This document shows, one piece after another, positions 52,860 to 61,505 of a stretch of DNA of 64,000 nt (positions are counted from its first letter, which is position 1; the number at the start of each line of letters is the position of its first letter). The DNA comes from DATGJX01 sp035279385 (GTDB lineage: Bacteria > Vulcanimicrobiota > Vulcanimicrobiia > Vulcanimicrobiales > Vulcanimicrobiaceae). Under the pieces are notes generated by a model. It did no database searches. It was not told the origin of the DNA and saw only the letters and a program-made list of their open reading frames with translations. The stretch lies in contig DATEHZ010000061.1 of the NCBI GenBank assembly GCA_035279385.1, forward strand, positions 1 through 64,000, written 5' to 3'. The translations under genes and the position numbers were made by a program.

Positions 52860-55244
52860 ATGGCTGGTACCGATCCATATAGACTCTGGGTTGAATTTCG
52901 GGTCAAGGATTACACGTCCGAGAACCTGGCCAACATCAGCAAATCCGTCCGCGCGACGAAAGAGCAAACCGCGGCCCTCAAAAAAGAGCTCGCCGGTATC
53001 CGCGCGCAGTCAATGATCCCGACGTCGGCTCTTCAAGCACGGCAGCAGATGCTGCGGATTGCTCGAGAGGAAGCCGTCGTCGGCGAGCGGCTCGCAACGA
53101 CCTCCACCCGTAAGGAGCGGCAAGCGCTCTCGACGCGTCTGCAAGCTCTGCGGATCGCGCAGCGAGACATGTCGGTCACGCGTCAGACGCTGGCGTTCAA
53201 GGAACAGCAAGGGGCGGCGGAAGAGAAAGTCGCTGCCGCGAACGCGCAAGTCCTCGCCGTGGCGAGGGACCTCTCCGAAATCCGCGCGCGCGGACTCGGT
53301 CAGGCGACGGATCTCACCGAACTGCGCCGCGAGCAGCTGGAACTCGCCCGAGAAGAAGCGGCGATCCGCGAGCAACTCGCGACGACGGTCGATCTCGCCG
53401 AACGCGCAGCGCTGCAAAGCCGATTGGAAGCCGTGGGTCTGGCGGAGCGGGAGCTGCAGATCCGCCGGCAGACGCTGGGCGTCGACAAGGCCGATCGCAA
53501 AGCCCGTCTTGAAGCCTTAGCGCAGGTCGGTCACGGCGTGAATCACGTCGGCACCAATCTGATGTTCACCGGCGGCGGTATCTTCGCAGGTCTGGCCTAT
53601 GCCACGCAAAAGGCGATGGTGTTCGACCAAACGGCGCTGGAAACGGACATGGCGCTCGGCGGGTACACCCGTTCCGCGGCGCAGCGGCAGTCCGACATTC
53701 GCGCGCTTCAAAAAGCGGCGATGATCGGCTCCGAGGCGACGGGATTCTTCAGCGCCCAGGACATTCTCGAAGGCTTGAAGATGGCCGCGAGCTCCGGTTC
53801 GCGTCCGCTCGTCGAGAAGATGGGCATGGGGGTCTTCACGCAGATCGCTCCCTCGCTCAGCCAGTTCATGGACGTGCTCGGCCGGCTCAAGGGCGAGTCC
53901 GCCGGGCAAGCCGCGAAGGAAGCGATTCAGACCGCGCACATGTTCGGCGCCTACAAGCCGGCCGATATCGCGCGCGTGCTGAACGCGCAGGCCGCGCTCA
54001 CGCTGTTGATGCCGGACAAAATGTCCACCGCGGTCAATACGCTTGCGTACGCCGCTCCGGCGGGCGTGCAGCTCGCTGGGATCCCGCAAGAAGCCATCCT
54101 CGCGCTCTTGGCGACGGCAGACCAATCCGGTCTGGGTCACGGCCGCGCCGGCGCGCGCCTGAAAAACTACATCGAAGCGGTCGCTCTGCACCAATCAGCG
54201 CCACGGGAGCGCGCGAAGGCCGCGCTGGGTATCCACAACGCCGTCAATCCGGACGGCAGCGTCGACCTGATGCGTTCGTTCGAGATCCTCATGGCGGATC
54301 GCAAACGCATGGGTGCACAGGCATTCCGCGATGCGGCCACTACTGCATTTGGTCAGCAAGGCGTCATCGTCGCCGCGATGTTCGGCGACGAGAGCAAGCA
54401 GAGCATGTTCAACGCCAATCGCGCGGTTATCGAACAGGCGATCCAGCACGGCGATCTGAGCACGATCCAAAACCTGATGAAGGGCACGGCGCTTGGAAAA
54501 GAAGCGCAGGCCATGGCTCGTCTGAACAACGACCTCATCGAATTCGGCCGCTCTGGGATTCCGATCGCGACGAAGTTCTTCGACACGATCAACCCGAAGC
54601 TCAAACAGTTCGGTGACTGGATGCAAGCGCATCCGAAAGCCACGGATCGCCTCTTCAACGACCTGGTTGACGTTGGTGGCGGAATGCTTGCGTTCGGAGC
54701 GGCCTTCAAGGTATTCGGAACCGCACTGGCCGTACCGCTGGGCATCTTCAAGACGCTGCAGGCGCTGAAGATGGCGAAGGATCTGGGCACGATCGCGAAG
54801 GCGGTAAAGACGCTGGGGCTCGTGGAATCCGCAGCGGCGCCCGAGGCGGAAGCCCTGGCCGGCATCGGCACCATCAGCGCGGGAACGGTCGCGGCGGTGA
54901 CCGGTGCTGTCGCTGCCGTCGCCGGTCTGCTCTACGGCGTCGTCTACGATGAGAAGCACCCGACGCCATCATTCACGGGTCTTGGCCCCGCTGCGGACGC
55001 GACGGCGGCAAACTACGGTTTGCTCGGAACGCAAACGGCATACACTCCTCTCGGTCCCGGCAAGACGACAGCCGATCTTTCCGCGCTCAAAGCGAAAGTC
55101 GAATTCGAACTGCCAAAAAATATGCCGCGCGGCACGCGCGTGACGGTTCACGCGCACCTGCAAAGCATCATGGGCACGAATCCGCGGTCAGTCGCGCTAC
55201 CGAAGCCGGTGACGGTCGGCGGGATGTCCTTCGGGACGCCTTAA
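52860..55244 (+). CDS. Phage tail tape-measure protein
   Basis: A 794-aa protein. N-terminal 220 residues are a long coiled coil with repeated EAVVGERLATT / EAAIREQLATT-type blocks; about 225-560 fits the TP901-type tape-measure core (FDQTALETDMALGGYT, GFFSAQDILEGLKMAASSG, LMPDKMSTAVNTLAYA, LARFGHGRAGARLKNY-like GLGHGRAGARLKNY); about 640-725 is hydrophobic Ala/Gly-rich. It would set tail length in a siphovirus-like tail. No other tail, head or packaging gene is recognisable around it. Confidence 0.8.
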   Translation: MAGTDPYRLWVEFRVKDYTSENLANISKSVRATKEQTAALKKELAGIRAQSMIPTSALQARQQMLRIAREEAVVGERLATTSTRKERQALSTRLQALRIAQRDMSVTRQTLAFKEQQGAAEEKVAAANAQVLAVARDLSEIRARGLGQATDLTELRREQLELAREEAAIREQLATTVDLAERAALQSRLEAVGLAERELQIRRQTLGVDKADRKARLEALAQVGHGVNHVGTNLMFTGGGIFAGLAYATQKAMVFDQTALETDMALGGYTRSAAQRQSDIRALQKAAMIGSEATGFFSAQDILEGLKMAASSGSRPLVEKMGMGVFTQIAPSLSQFMDVLGRLKGESAGQAAKEAIQTAHMFGAYKPADIARVLNAQAALTLLMPDKMSTAVNTLAYAAPAGVQLAGIPQEAILALLATADQSGLGHGRAGARLKNYIEAVALHQSAPRERAKAALGIHNAVNPDGSVDLMRSFEILMADRKRMGAQAFRDAATTAFGQQGVIVAAMFGDESKQSMFNANRAVIEQAIQHGDLSTIQNLMKGTALGKEAQAMARLNNDLIEFGRSGIPIATKFFDTINPKLKQFGDWMQAHPKATDRLFNDLVDVGGGMLAFGAAFKVFGTALAVPLGIFKTLQALKMAKDLGTIAKAVKTLGLVESAAAPEAEALAGIGTISAGTVAAVTGAVAAVAGLLYGVVYDEKHPTPSFTGLGPAADATAANYGLLGTQTAYTPLGPGKTTADLSALKAKVEFELPKNMPRGTRVTVHAHLQSIMGTNPRSVALPKPVTVGGMSFGTP

Positions 55245-55672
55245 TGCTGCCACGGCAACGCGCCGCACTTCGAAAGAAGAACCAGCACAATAACTAGCAG
55301 CGCAATCCACAATAGCGCATAGATGACCTGCAAGGCGGCCTGCACGATGAGTGCGAGGTCGAGCAGCAATCCGCCGAGGCCGGCGAACAGCATGCGCCAC
55401 GCTTGTCGCTTAGATAGTCTCGCCTGAGGCGGCGTCGTAATCACAGGCGCCCTGCGCGGTTCGAAAGCTGTGGGTTCCGGGTCGTGGATGCGAGCGCAAA
55501 ACGGCGCGCTTTCATCCTCGGCTGCGCGGTTGGAGCGTGCGGCAAATTCGGACTCGATGTCCCAGGTATTGGGATCGGTATCACGGTCGGTTTCGGCTTG
55601 GTCCGCATCCTCGTCGTCTTCGTTATCGACGAACGGGGCGGCCCAGCCGCTGACCCCGCGCTTGCGGTTCAT
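55241..55672 (-). CDS. Hypothetical protein with C-terminal membrane hairpin
   Basis: A 143-aa protein: acidic N-terminal half (NEDDEDADQAETDRDTDP), then two close hydrophobic helices (about 100-140). Unknown; end overlaps the tape-measure gene by 4 nt. A second ATG 12 nt upstream (55684) is possible. Confidence 0.55.
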   Translation of the reverse strand: MNRKRGVSGWAAPFVDNEDDEDADQAETDRDTDPNTWDIESEFAARSNRAAEDESAPFCARIHDPEPTAFEPRRAPVITTPPQARLSKRQAWRMLFAGLGGLLLDLALIVQAALQVIYALLWIALLVIVLVLLSKCGALPWQH

Positions 55673-55710
55673 AGCTGAAAGCATAGTTCAGCCGAGTAGA
55701 TGCCACACTG

Positions 55711-55731
55711 CCGATAACCGCAAATTATCGA
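55711..55731. repeat. 21-bp site 3: CCGATAA-CCGCAAA-TTATCGA
   Basis: In the divergent gap 55673-55935, 39 bp upstream of the minus-strand start. The rest of this gap has no other feature except a lone TTATCGG just before the ribosome site of the next gene. Confidence 0.8.
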
Positions 55732-55935
55732 GCGCCTCAATTCGCGGGTGCGGCAAAGGTTAATATTCTGTGATTTTCACCACGACCGACGGCGACGCAG
55801 TCATCAGCGGAGGAGGACGTACGGCTTTGGGGCGGAAGCGCGCTTCATGTCCGCTGCGCATAGAGGTGGGGCGCTTCCCCTTTTTTCCGAAACCCGGGCT
55901 TCGTCGTGCTCGTTATCGGGTAAGGAGATAGCAGA

Positions 55936-56196
55936 GTGACCATTATGTACGCACCGAGCCGGCGGGCCTTCAACCGTGACCGTCGTCCGGACAGCCCGCA
56001 GAAGATCGTCAACGATGCGGTGCGCAGCCTCCACGTGCGCTGCCTTGGCGTTGATGGAACACTTCTCATTTTTCAGCGCACAAACCGAGCTTCGCACGAT
56101 CTCAACGCTCTAACGCAACAGATCGCCCAGCGGCTTCTTCAGAACGAAGATCTGCGTGAAGCGCTGAGCGGGATTACCGGCATAAGATTGCTGTAG
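55936..56196 (+). CDS. Small hypothetical protein
   Basis: An 86-aa protein (TLLIFQRTNRASHDLNALTQQIAQRL) with a basic N-terminus. Unknown. GTG 55936 is preceded by TAAGGAGA. Confidence 0.55.
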   Translation: MTIMYAPSRRAFNRDRRPDSPQKIVNDAVRSLHVRCLGVDGTLLIFQRTNRASHDLNALTQQIAQRLLQNEDLREALSGITGIRLL

Positions 56197-56221
56197 GCCG
56201 GCGCTGCGCGCCGTCGGGTGG

Positions 56222-57004
56222 GTGTGGTTCCTCGCGCTGGGGATTCCGGCCGTCGCTATCGGATTTGTGTCATGGCTATATGTCCACCAATGGTTGGCGC
56301 TTGCACATGGCTCAAGCGTAATACAGTGCGCGTTCGGCAATCCAGTTTGTAGCGTTGCGGTAGCGACATGGGCCTTGGTGCTGTTCACGATTTTTGCGTT
56401 TGCCGCTGCGGCGTCTGCGGCGATTTTCGCGAAGTGGGCGTTCAATAACGAGATCGAGCCGAGGCTAGGCGAGGATGCCTGCACGAATCGCCGTTGCACG
56501 CGACGCGATCGCGTCTGGTACCTTTCTTCGGACATCGAATTTCTGCCTAAACGTCCGCTGGGCAGCACAGAGAAGCAGTATCGAAAAGTGCATCACGCTT
56601 TTACGAACCTAGGGCGCAACGCCCTGGGGAACGTCGTGGTCAAGGTCTGTTTTCTGGATAAGGACGGCTTTCCGTCCCCCGAATTTGACATGCCACTTGG
56701 AAACCTCGGTGTAGCGGACCTGCACCGCGAACGGCACGTCGAAATTCGTATCCACGAGGATCTTTACGACGATGGCGACGTCTTCATTCGATTTAATTCG
56801 GCGTCAGCCGACGGCAAAAAGATCAAGGCGTTCTTGAAGGTCGATCCCGAAGTGCCAACGGCGCAGAATCTGTTCATCCTGCCAAACTCCCAGCTATCCA
56901 TGGGAGAGCTAATGCGCGAAGTGCGCCGAACCGAATTGAAACCTGGTCGTTCGAATCGCCGACGCGAAGCCGAGGCCGGACACGTGCAGGAAGACGACGA
57001 GTGA
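56222..57004 (+). CDS. Two-helix membrane protein with beta-rich domain
   Basis: A 260-aa protein: membrane helices about 2-22 and 42-72, then a cytoplasmic beta-sandwich (RKVHHAFTNLGRNALGNVVVKVCFLDKDG quoted in part as FTNLGRNALGNVVVKV) and a basic tail. Membrane proteins of this size in prophages often act in exclusion, but no family match supports it. Confidence 0.6.
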   Translation: MWFLALGIPAVAIGFVSWLYVHQWLALAHGSSVIQCAFGNPVCSVAVATWALVLFTIFAFAAAASAAIFAKWAFNNEIEPRLGEDACTNRRCTRRDRVWYLSSDIEFLPKRPLGSTEKQYRKVHHAFTNLGRNALGNVVVKVCFLDKDGFPSPEFDMPLGNLGVADLHRERHVEIRIHEDLYDDGDVFIRFNSASADGKKIKAFLKVDPEVPTAQNLFILPNSQLSMGELMREVRRTELKPGRSNRRREAEAGHVQEDDE

Positions 57005-57027
57005 TGCTCTTCCGCGATTAGCTGGCG

Positions 57028-57241
57028 CTATCGCGTCTCAAGTCGTCCGGTCACTCTGACTTTATCCCAGCGAAACGTCAAACACTGGACTTCACCGGGC
57101 GGGAACGCACCGTCTCGGATCGTTACGGTGCCCGCTGCCATTGCCGACGAATCGCGCCGTCGCCGCCGCGTGGTGGATCTAACGCACTGTAGTCAATACT
57201 TGCGCCACGCGGCGAGATCCGCCGATCGCAAAGGCGGTCAT
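57028..57241 (-). pseudogene. Frameshifted copy of the gene at 58662
   Basis: Minus strand: MTAFAIG after AGGAG, then pieces WRKY, DYSALDPPRGGDGAI and VTIRDGAFPPGEVQCLTFRWDKV in three different frames. They line up in order with the intact protein (MTEFKIGDRVSWRKREYS, MDPQRGGDG, VTIETVCFPPGEFQ, LTFRCDDV). At least two frameshifts, so inactive. Confidence 0.75.
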
Positions 57242-57257
57242 GCTCCTAGAAATTCCA

Positions 57258-57677
57258 TCATTCGCCGGACGGTTGAACATCTGGATCGAGGCGCAGCCAA
57301 TCACCCTGTAATAAAATTGCTGCCGGACCGTGGTTTTCGTTCAACGATCCAAGCATGGCCGCCACATGCATATCGTGTATGTCGCGCAGCTGTGGCGCGT
57401 ACTTCTTCGGACCACTAAATGACATTTCGAACACGGCCCATTCGTCAGTGCCGGGAAGGGGCCACACCGCGGTTCGTTCATGGAACTTGCGCAAATGCGC
57501 CAGTGGAACGCTTTCGGTGTCGAGATAAACTTGTTTGTCCCTGCTCCGCCGCAATCGCTGCGCGAGATCGGCCGATTCCGGGTGAAGGCGGAAGCGAATT
57601 GCAGACCGGTACGTGATGCGGTCGTTTGCAAGCGTGATTTGCGGGTCAAGACTTGGTTTACTGTTCATCTCATTCAC
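57258..57677 (-). CDS. Hypothetical protein
   Basis: A 139-aa protein, unknown. Arg-rich middle (ADLAQRLRRSRDKQVYL) and a C-terminal GDWLRLDP. A second Met at 57668 could be the start. First of several minus-strand genes of the right half. Confidence 0.5.
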   Translation of the reverse strand: MNEMNSKPSLDPQITLANDRITYRSAIRFRLHPESADLAQRLRRSRDKQVYLDTESVPLAHLRKFHERTAVWPLPGTDEWAVFEMSFSGPKKYAPQLRDIHDMHVAAMLGSLNENHGPAAILLQGDWLRLDPDVQPSGE

Positions 57678-57714
57678 CGCGCCTTTGCCGTGCGCGCCAT
57701 GCGTCGGCGCGTCA

Positions 57715-58089
57715 TTAGACGTCCGGCTTTTCTACGAATAGGTGACCGTTCGCGTCCACGTTGATCCGCGCGTAAACACGCTTTGATGCTGCCGCGATAA
57801 CCTGGGGAAGACCGCGGTGCGCGTCCAGGCGCTGTAGCTCAAAGTCGCCATCGTCCGCACCAAGGCGGTGGATGGCCAGATCGCTCGCGAAAACCTGCAC
57901 CGCCTCTGTCCCGAATCCCTCATCTGCGCGCGTGTTTAATCCCCGAACGGGCTCAACGTCAAATTTCGTTCCGCGGACGCTCCGCTCGACGTACGCCTTA
58001 AACCGTTGCTCACCGCGCTCCATTTGCGGGCCGCCCGACGTGCTTCCCATAGTGAGGCGTACGGCGCCACAGCCTTCAACGTCCTGCAA
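57715..58089 (-). CDS. Hypothetical protein
   Basis: A 124-aa protein, alpha/beta, ending in VYARINVDANGHLFVEKPDV. Unknown. Site 4 (58095-58115) lies directly before its start, where the ribosome site or promoter would be; GTG/ATG choices inside could make the true start later (ATG 58050). Confidence 0.5.
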   Translation of the reverse strand: MQDVEGCGAVRLTMGSTSGGPQMERGEQRFKAYVERSVRGTKFDVEPVRGLNTRADEGFGTEAVQVFASDLAIHRLGADDGDFELQRLDAHRGLPQVIAAASKRVYARINVDANGHLFVEKPDV

Positions 58090-58094
58090 AGCTG

Positions 58095-58115
58095 GCGATA
58101 AGCGGCTGTTATCAG
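58095..58115. repeat. 21-bp site 4: GCGATAA-GCGGCTG-TTATCAG
   Basis: Fits exactly into the 22-bp gap between two minus-strand genes; its right arm contains the stop codon of 58112-58528. Confidence 0.7.
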
Positions 58116-58528
58116 TAGGTAACGTACGCGTCCCCCGGCGGTAAATCGAGGCAGTCTAGTAGAAGGCTCGCGAGCGTTTCGAGCGCTGCTCGAAGATCCT
58201 TTGCGTTGTTCTGGAGCCAACACCATTTTTGGTTTTTCGTCGCGCGTTCTATCTGGGTCGCGTATCGCATGATTTGTGTCGCCCCGACGCAGCGGGCACC
58301 CTCGCGAAGCTTATCGCACAGATAGAGCACCGAGGTCCAATCGCGATCCGCGATCGCGCCCGCTATGCGCGCCGAGGTTTGCGTTGCATCGGGCAACCAG
58401 ATTTTGCGAACGAATTCGAACGCTGCGTCGACATCGCAATCGAAGAATTCGGCGACTCGTGCCAGGTCATCGGGATTGAGGCACATCGCCTCCAAATCCG
58501 CATCGCGCATCACGTCCACCCTTTCCAT
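58112..58528 (-). CDS. Hypothetical helical protein, HPt-like fold possible
   Basis: A 138-aa helical protein. LCDKLREGARCVGATQIMRYATQIERA has the spacing of a histidine-phosphotransfer helix pair, but the phosphate-accepting His is absent (Asp/Cys instead). So if related it cannot act as a phosphotransferase. Stop codon lies in site 4. Confidence 0.5.
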   Translation of the reverse strand: MERVDVMRDADLEAMCLNPDDLARVAEFFDCDVDAAFEFVRKIWLPDATQTSARIAGAIADRDWTSVLYLCDKLREGARCVGATQIMRYATQIERATKNQKWCWLQNNAKDLRAALETLASLLLDCLDLPPGDAYVTY

Positions 58529-58661
58529 GACGACGCGCCGCTGGCTAAAGGCCGACGCCGCGCATATCGGTGTGCCCCCTTGCTTTATAGGACTATCGGC
58601 CCATAGTTGGGGACGAGAAACGTCGCAGTTCTTTGTAAAGAGCGCGCAAAGCGAATGCGGG

Positions 58662-58868
58662 TTACGCCCGGGATTTAGTGAGCGTTACATCGTCGCACCG
58701 GAACGTCAGACGCTGAAATTCGCCCGGCGGGAAGCACACCGTCTCTATGGTCACGGTATTGCGTGTCATCGCTACAACGGTGCCGTCACCGCCGCGTTGC
58801 GGGTCCATCTGGCTATACTCGCGCTTGCGCCACGAGACACGATCGCCAATTTTAAATTCGGTCATCAT
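58662..58868 (-). CDS. Small SH3-like protein
   Basis: A 68-aa protein, FKIGDRVSWRKREYS, VVAMTRNTVTIET, LTFRCDDV: a small beta barrel like those of KOW/hypothetical phage proteins. A decayed paralogue sits at 57028-57241. The gap 58529-58661 has no feature. Confidence 0.6.
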   Translation of the reverse strand: MMTEFKIGDRVSWRKREYSQMDPQRGGDGTVVAMTRNTVTIETVCFPPGEFQRLTFRCDDVTLTKSRA

Positions 58869-58924
58869 GTTGCGCCTATAACACGGCGGCCCGCGTGCGG
58901 TCAAACGCCGGCGGGCTAATCGCA

Positions 58925-58957
58925 TAAAAAACAGGAAGGCCCGCTGAAAGCGAGCCT
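58925..58957 (-). terminator. Minus-strand terminator of the recombinase operon
   Basis: On the minus strand, AGGCTCGC / GCGGGCCT (one mismatch) with a 5-nt loop, followed by TTCCTG and TTTTTT. Confidence 0.7.
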
Positions 58958-59106
58958 CTCTGTCGTCGCGTACGCGGTTCCCCGCGTACCGGGTGTGGGC
59001 GACGATTGAGCGCGATTCGGCCAACATCAAGATTGACCTTCGCTAGTCCCGAAGGTGCGCTACATGTGAATCTCTTCGGTTGTGTTCCGCGCCGAATTGC
59101 TCGCCA

Positions 59107-59451
59107 TTACTTTCCCTCCGCATTGCCGCGGCGCCGCTCACTATTTTGCTGTGCCTGGTCAAGCGCGTGCAGCACGGCCATTGCGTCGTCGCTGTCGTTA
59201 AGCCAGATCGTTTCAGTGGGGCCACCGAAGGGCGGTTTGCACGATGGCGCCGACTGAACCGTGATGCCTAAGCGTCGGCACCGACGTTCTTTCGCCGCAG
59301 TAACGCACTTATCGCACGTCGCGCGGTCAGATTCCGTTTCCGAAGTACCGCACATGATGCAAAGGCCGGCTGCGCGCAGGCGCTGTAGGCGCCGGCGCCG
59401 AGTGGCGCGAGCCCTGGCCTTTGCGTCGCTGTGTATTTTACGTCGCGGCAT
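59107..59451 (-). CDS. Small protein with Cys4 motif
   Basis: A 114-aa protein: basic N-terminus (KARARATRRRRLQRLRAAG), CIMCGTSETESDRATCDKC giving a Cys4 zinc knuckle, then a helical tail. Probable nucleic-acid binder. A 15-codon frame overlaps its stop (TAATG, 59060-59107) but is too short to judge. Confidence 0.6.
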   Translation of the reverse strand: MPRRKIHSDAKARARATRRRRLQRLRAAGLCIMCGTSETESDRATCDKCVTAAKERRCRRLGITVQSAPSCKPPFGGPTETIWLNDSDDAMAVLHALDQAQQNSERRRGNAEGK

Positions 59452-59464
59452 ATGACTGAAGCGG

Positions 59465-59629
59465 CTATTCCATCAAGGGTTTGCGTAATTCCGCCGCGAT
59501 CGCCGAGATTCTTGTGTCTAGTACATCAGCCATGCGTGGTGCAACGCGTGCGACCACCTCGGCGAGGGTGCCGACGAAGCCTCCTACAGCCATTTCGAGC
59601 GTCGGATATGTTACAGTGATTTCTGCCAT
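59465..59629 (-). CDS. Small helical protein of 54 residues
   Basis: ATG 59629; product rich in Ala/Val with MAVGGFVGTLAEVVARVAP, amphipathic. Lies between the tyrosine recombinase and the Cys4 gene on the same strand. Support is positional only. Confidence 0.4.
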   Translation of the reverse strand: MAEITVTYPTLEMAVGGFVGTLAEVVARVAPRMADVLDTRISAIAAELRKPLME

Positions 59630-59727
59630 GATGAAGACCCTTTCGTTATGGCGCGGTCGGGCGGTCGTGGCTGCGATCGCTCGACCTTCAGTGATGTTCG
59701 GGTTCTCTGTTACGCTGGTGAAGTCGC

Positions 59728-60708
59728 TTACCGGACGATGCTGGCGAGCGCGGGATCTTTGAACAGATCGGCCCTTCTGATATAGCCGCTCAGAACCGCC
59801 ATACTCTTGTGCCGCGTCGTTCTGCTGATATTATCGAGCGTCGCGCCGGCCTCCGCGGCGCTCGTCACGAATCCGGCGCGCAGGGAATGCCCGCTGAAGT
59901 CGCCCTCGAGCCGCGCGCGGTCCGCAACCGTCTTCACGAGGTTCGCGACGTCGCGCCCGTCGATGCGCCGCTCCGTGAGCTGGCCGCGCAGCGTGAACGA
60001 GCGGAATGCCGGACCCGCAGTGAGGGCGGCAGCCTCCAGCCACGCCCGCACGGCCGTCGCCGCGCACAGTGCACGGTTCGCGACGTATGGCACGGCAATC
60101 TCGCACCCTTCGCCGATCTGGTCGGTTTTTGAACGACGAATCGTGACGAGAAGTCCCTGCTTTGCGAAGTGCAGATCCACAACGTCCAGCGCGGCTATCT
60201 CACTGCGGCGCAGCGCGGCTGCAAAGCCAAGCAGCAGAATCGCGCGATCGCGCAGCGCCTTCACACCGTCGCCGTTCACCGCGAGCAAAGCCTGCCGCAG
60301 AACATCGAGCGTAATGGCGGTTTTCTTCGCCTGCGATGCTCCCAGCGTGCGCGCGATGCCTTGGAGTATCCGGCGCACCATATCGTGCCTTGTCGGCGAT
60401 TCCAGGCCGCGCTCGCGGTGCGCCTGCGAAATCGCGACCATGCGCCGGCGGATCGTCGCAAGCTTTACGCGCTGCGCGAGATCTGAGGCGTACAGCGCGA
60501 CGGTCTGCGGATCGGCGGGAAGCGCCGGCGCTCCGTGGCGGCGGCAGAACGCTTCGAAGTCGCGCAGGTCGCTGCCGTACGCGCGGCGCGTCGACGACGA
60601 CTTCGCGGCTTCAGCGAACGCACGTGCACGGTTGACGGCGGCCGGCTCGATGTGCGCCCGATAAGTCTTGCTTACCGGTAACGTGGGAGTGTCTTGCAGC
60701 GCGAGCAT
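59728..60708 (-). CDS. Tyrosine recombinase (integrase)
   Basis: A 326-aa tyrosine recombinase with both domains: SAM-like core-binding N-terminal part (about 30-115, SSSTRRAYGSDLRDFEAFCR) and catalytic part with all residues: Arg in ALRRSEIAAL, Lys in RRSKTDQ, HSLRAGF, RHKSM and Tyr in SGYIRRADLF. ATG 60708 is preceded by AAGGTG at 8 nt. The 21-bp site 5 lies inside codons 11-17. It may act on the 21-bp sites, or resolve multimers of the element. Confidence 0.9.
   Translation of the reverse strand: MLALQDTPTLPVSKTYRAHIEPAAVNRARAFAEAAKSSSTRRAYGSDLRDFEAFCRRHGAPALPADPQTVALYASDLAQRVKLATIRRRMVAISQAHRERGLESPTRHDMVRRILQGIARTLGASQAKKTAITLDVLRQALLAVNGDGVKALRDRAILLLGFAAALRRSEIAALDVVDLHFAKQGLLVTIRRSKTDQIGEGCEIAVPYVANRALCAATAVRAWLEAAALTAGPAFRSFTLRGQLTERRIDGRDVANLVKTVADRARLEGDFSGHSLRAGFVTSAAEAGATLDNISRTTRHKSMAVLSGYIRRADLFKDPALASIVR
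60658..60678. repeat. 21-bp site 5: CCGATAA-GTCTTGC-TTACCGG
   Basis: Thirty bp inside the 5' end of the tyrosine recombinase gene. Flank TAACGT on the right is shared with site 4 (GGTAACGT). Confidence 0.75.
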
Positions 60709-60709
60709 G

Positions 60710-60958
60710 TTAGCGCACCTTCGCGCGCGGCGAAACCGCTTCGTGCTCAATCGAGCCGTTGGGGTGGAAGTGCGAGATACCCAGACTATCGCGCACGGTG
60801 ATGGTGCCGTTCATCTTCGGCCGATCGGCATCGTATGCAGCGGCGAGTTCGTTGAAGAAGTCCCGCGCCTCATCGGCTGAGAGTTCGCGTCCGGCGAGCA
60901 TGGGGTTCACTTTCGAGAAACGTTCTTTGACGTAGGCGACGGCGTTAGGCGACGGCAT
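60710..60958 (-). CDS. Small hypothetical protein
   Basis: An 82-aa protein (MPSPNAVAYVKERFSKVNPM, ADEARDFFNELAAAYDAD). Unknown. GGAGGT at 8 nt before the ATG; stop one base before the recombinase start. Confidence 0.65.
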   Translation of the reverse strand: MPSPNAVAYVKERFSKVNPMLAGRELSADEARDFFNELAAAYDADRPKMNGTITVRDSLGISHFHPNGSIEHEAVSPRAKVR

Positions 60959-60960
60959 CG

Positions 60961-61440
60961 TTAGGCGACCTCCCGTGTCGCGATCGCTGCGCAGTAGTCG
61001 TGCGCGGCGCGGAAGAACGCGAACTCACCCGCAGCCGGCAGATCGATGCGGTCGACGCGCTCGTCGAAGCGATAGACGGCCATCGAGTCGCCGGAGCGCT
61101 CAAAGCGCAGATCTCCGATGACGAGCGTAAACACCTCGCGCGCCGGAGCGGGGCGCCTCGAAAGGCGCACAATGCCTGGACCGGTGATCGTGAAGACGTC
61201 GCAGCCGGGATGCTTCGCGAGTTTCGAGCGTAGTACGCGGATAGCGCTCCACGCGTTGCTGTAGTCCGCGGCGAGCGCGCGCAGCGAATCGAGCGCCTTG
61301 GCGAGGTCACCGCCGCTTACATGGTGCGCGTGGCGCAGAAGGCGCGTCGTGCTGAGGTGGTTGTTCTTGGGCGAGTGGATGGCCCAGCGGTTATCGGCGC
61401 TAGCGCGCTTCGGGGCCGTGTGCGATACTGGATGCGTCAT
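60961..61440 (-). CDS. Hypothetical protein
   Basis: A 159-aa protein: N-terminal basic region, helical middle (DLAKALDSLRALAADYSNAW) and beta-rich C-terminal half. Unknown. ATG 61440 is chosen for AAAGGA at 8 nt; first gene of the recombinase operon. Confidence 0.6.
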   Translation of the reverse strand: MTHPVSHTAPKRASADNRWAIHSPKNNHLSTTRLLRHAHHVSGGDLAKALDSLRALAADYSNAWSAIRVLRSKLAKHPGCDVFTITGPGIVRLSRRPAPAREVFTLVIGDLRFERSGDSMAVYRFDERVDRIDLPAAGEFAFFRAAHDYCAAIATREVA

Positions 61441-61505
61441 CGGTGAGGTCCTTTCTCCCGGTGGCACGGCCTCGGCGGTCTCATTCACTGCCGGGGCCTC
61501 TTGCT

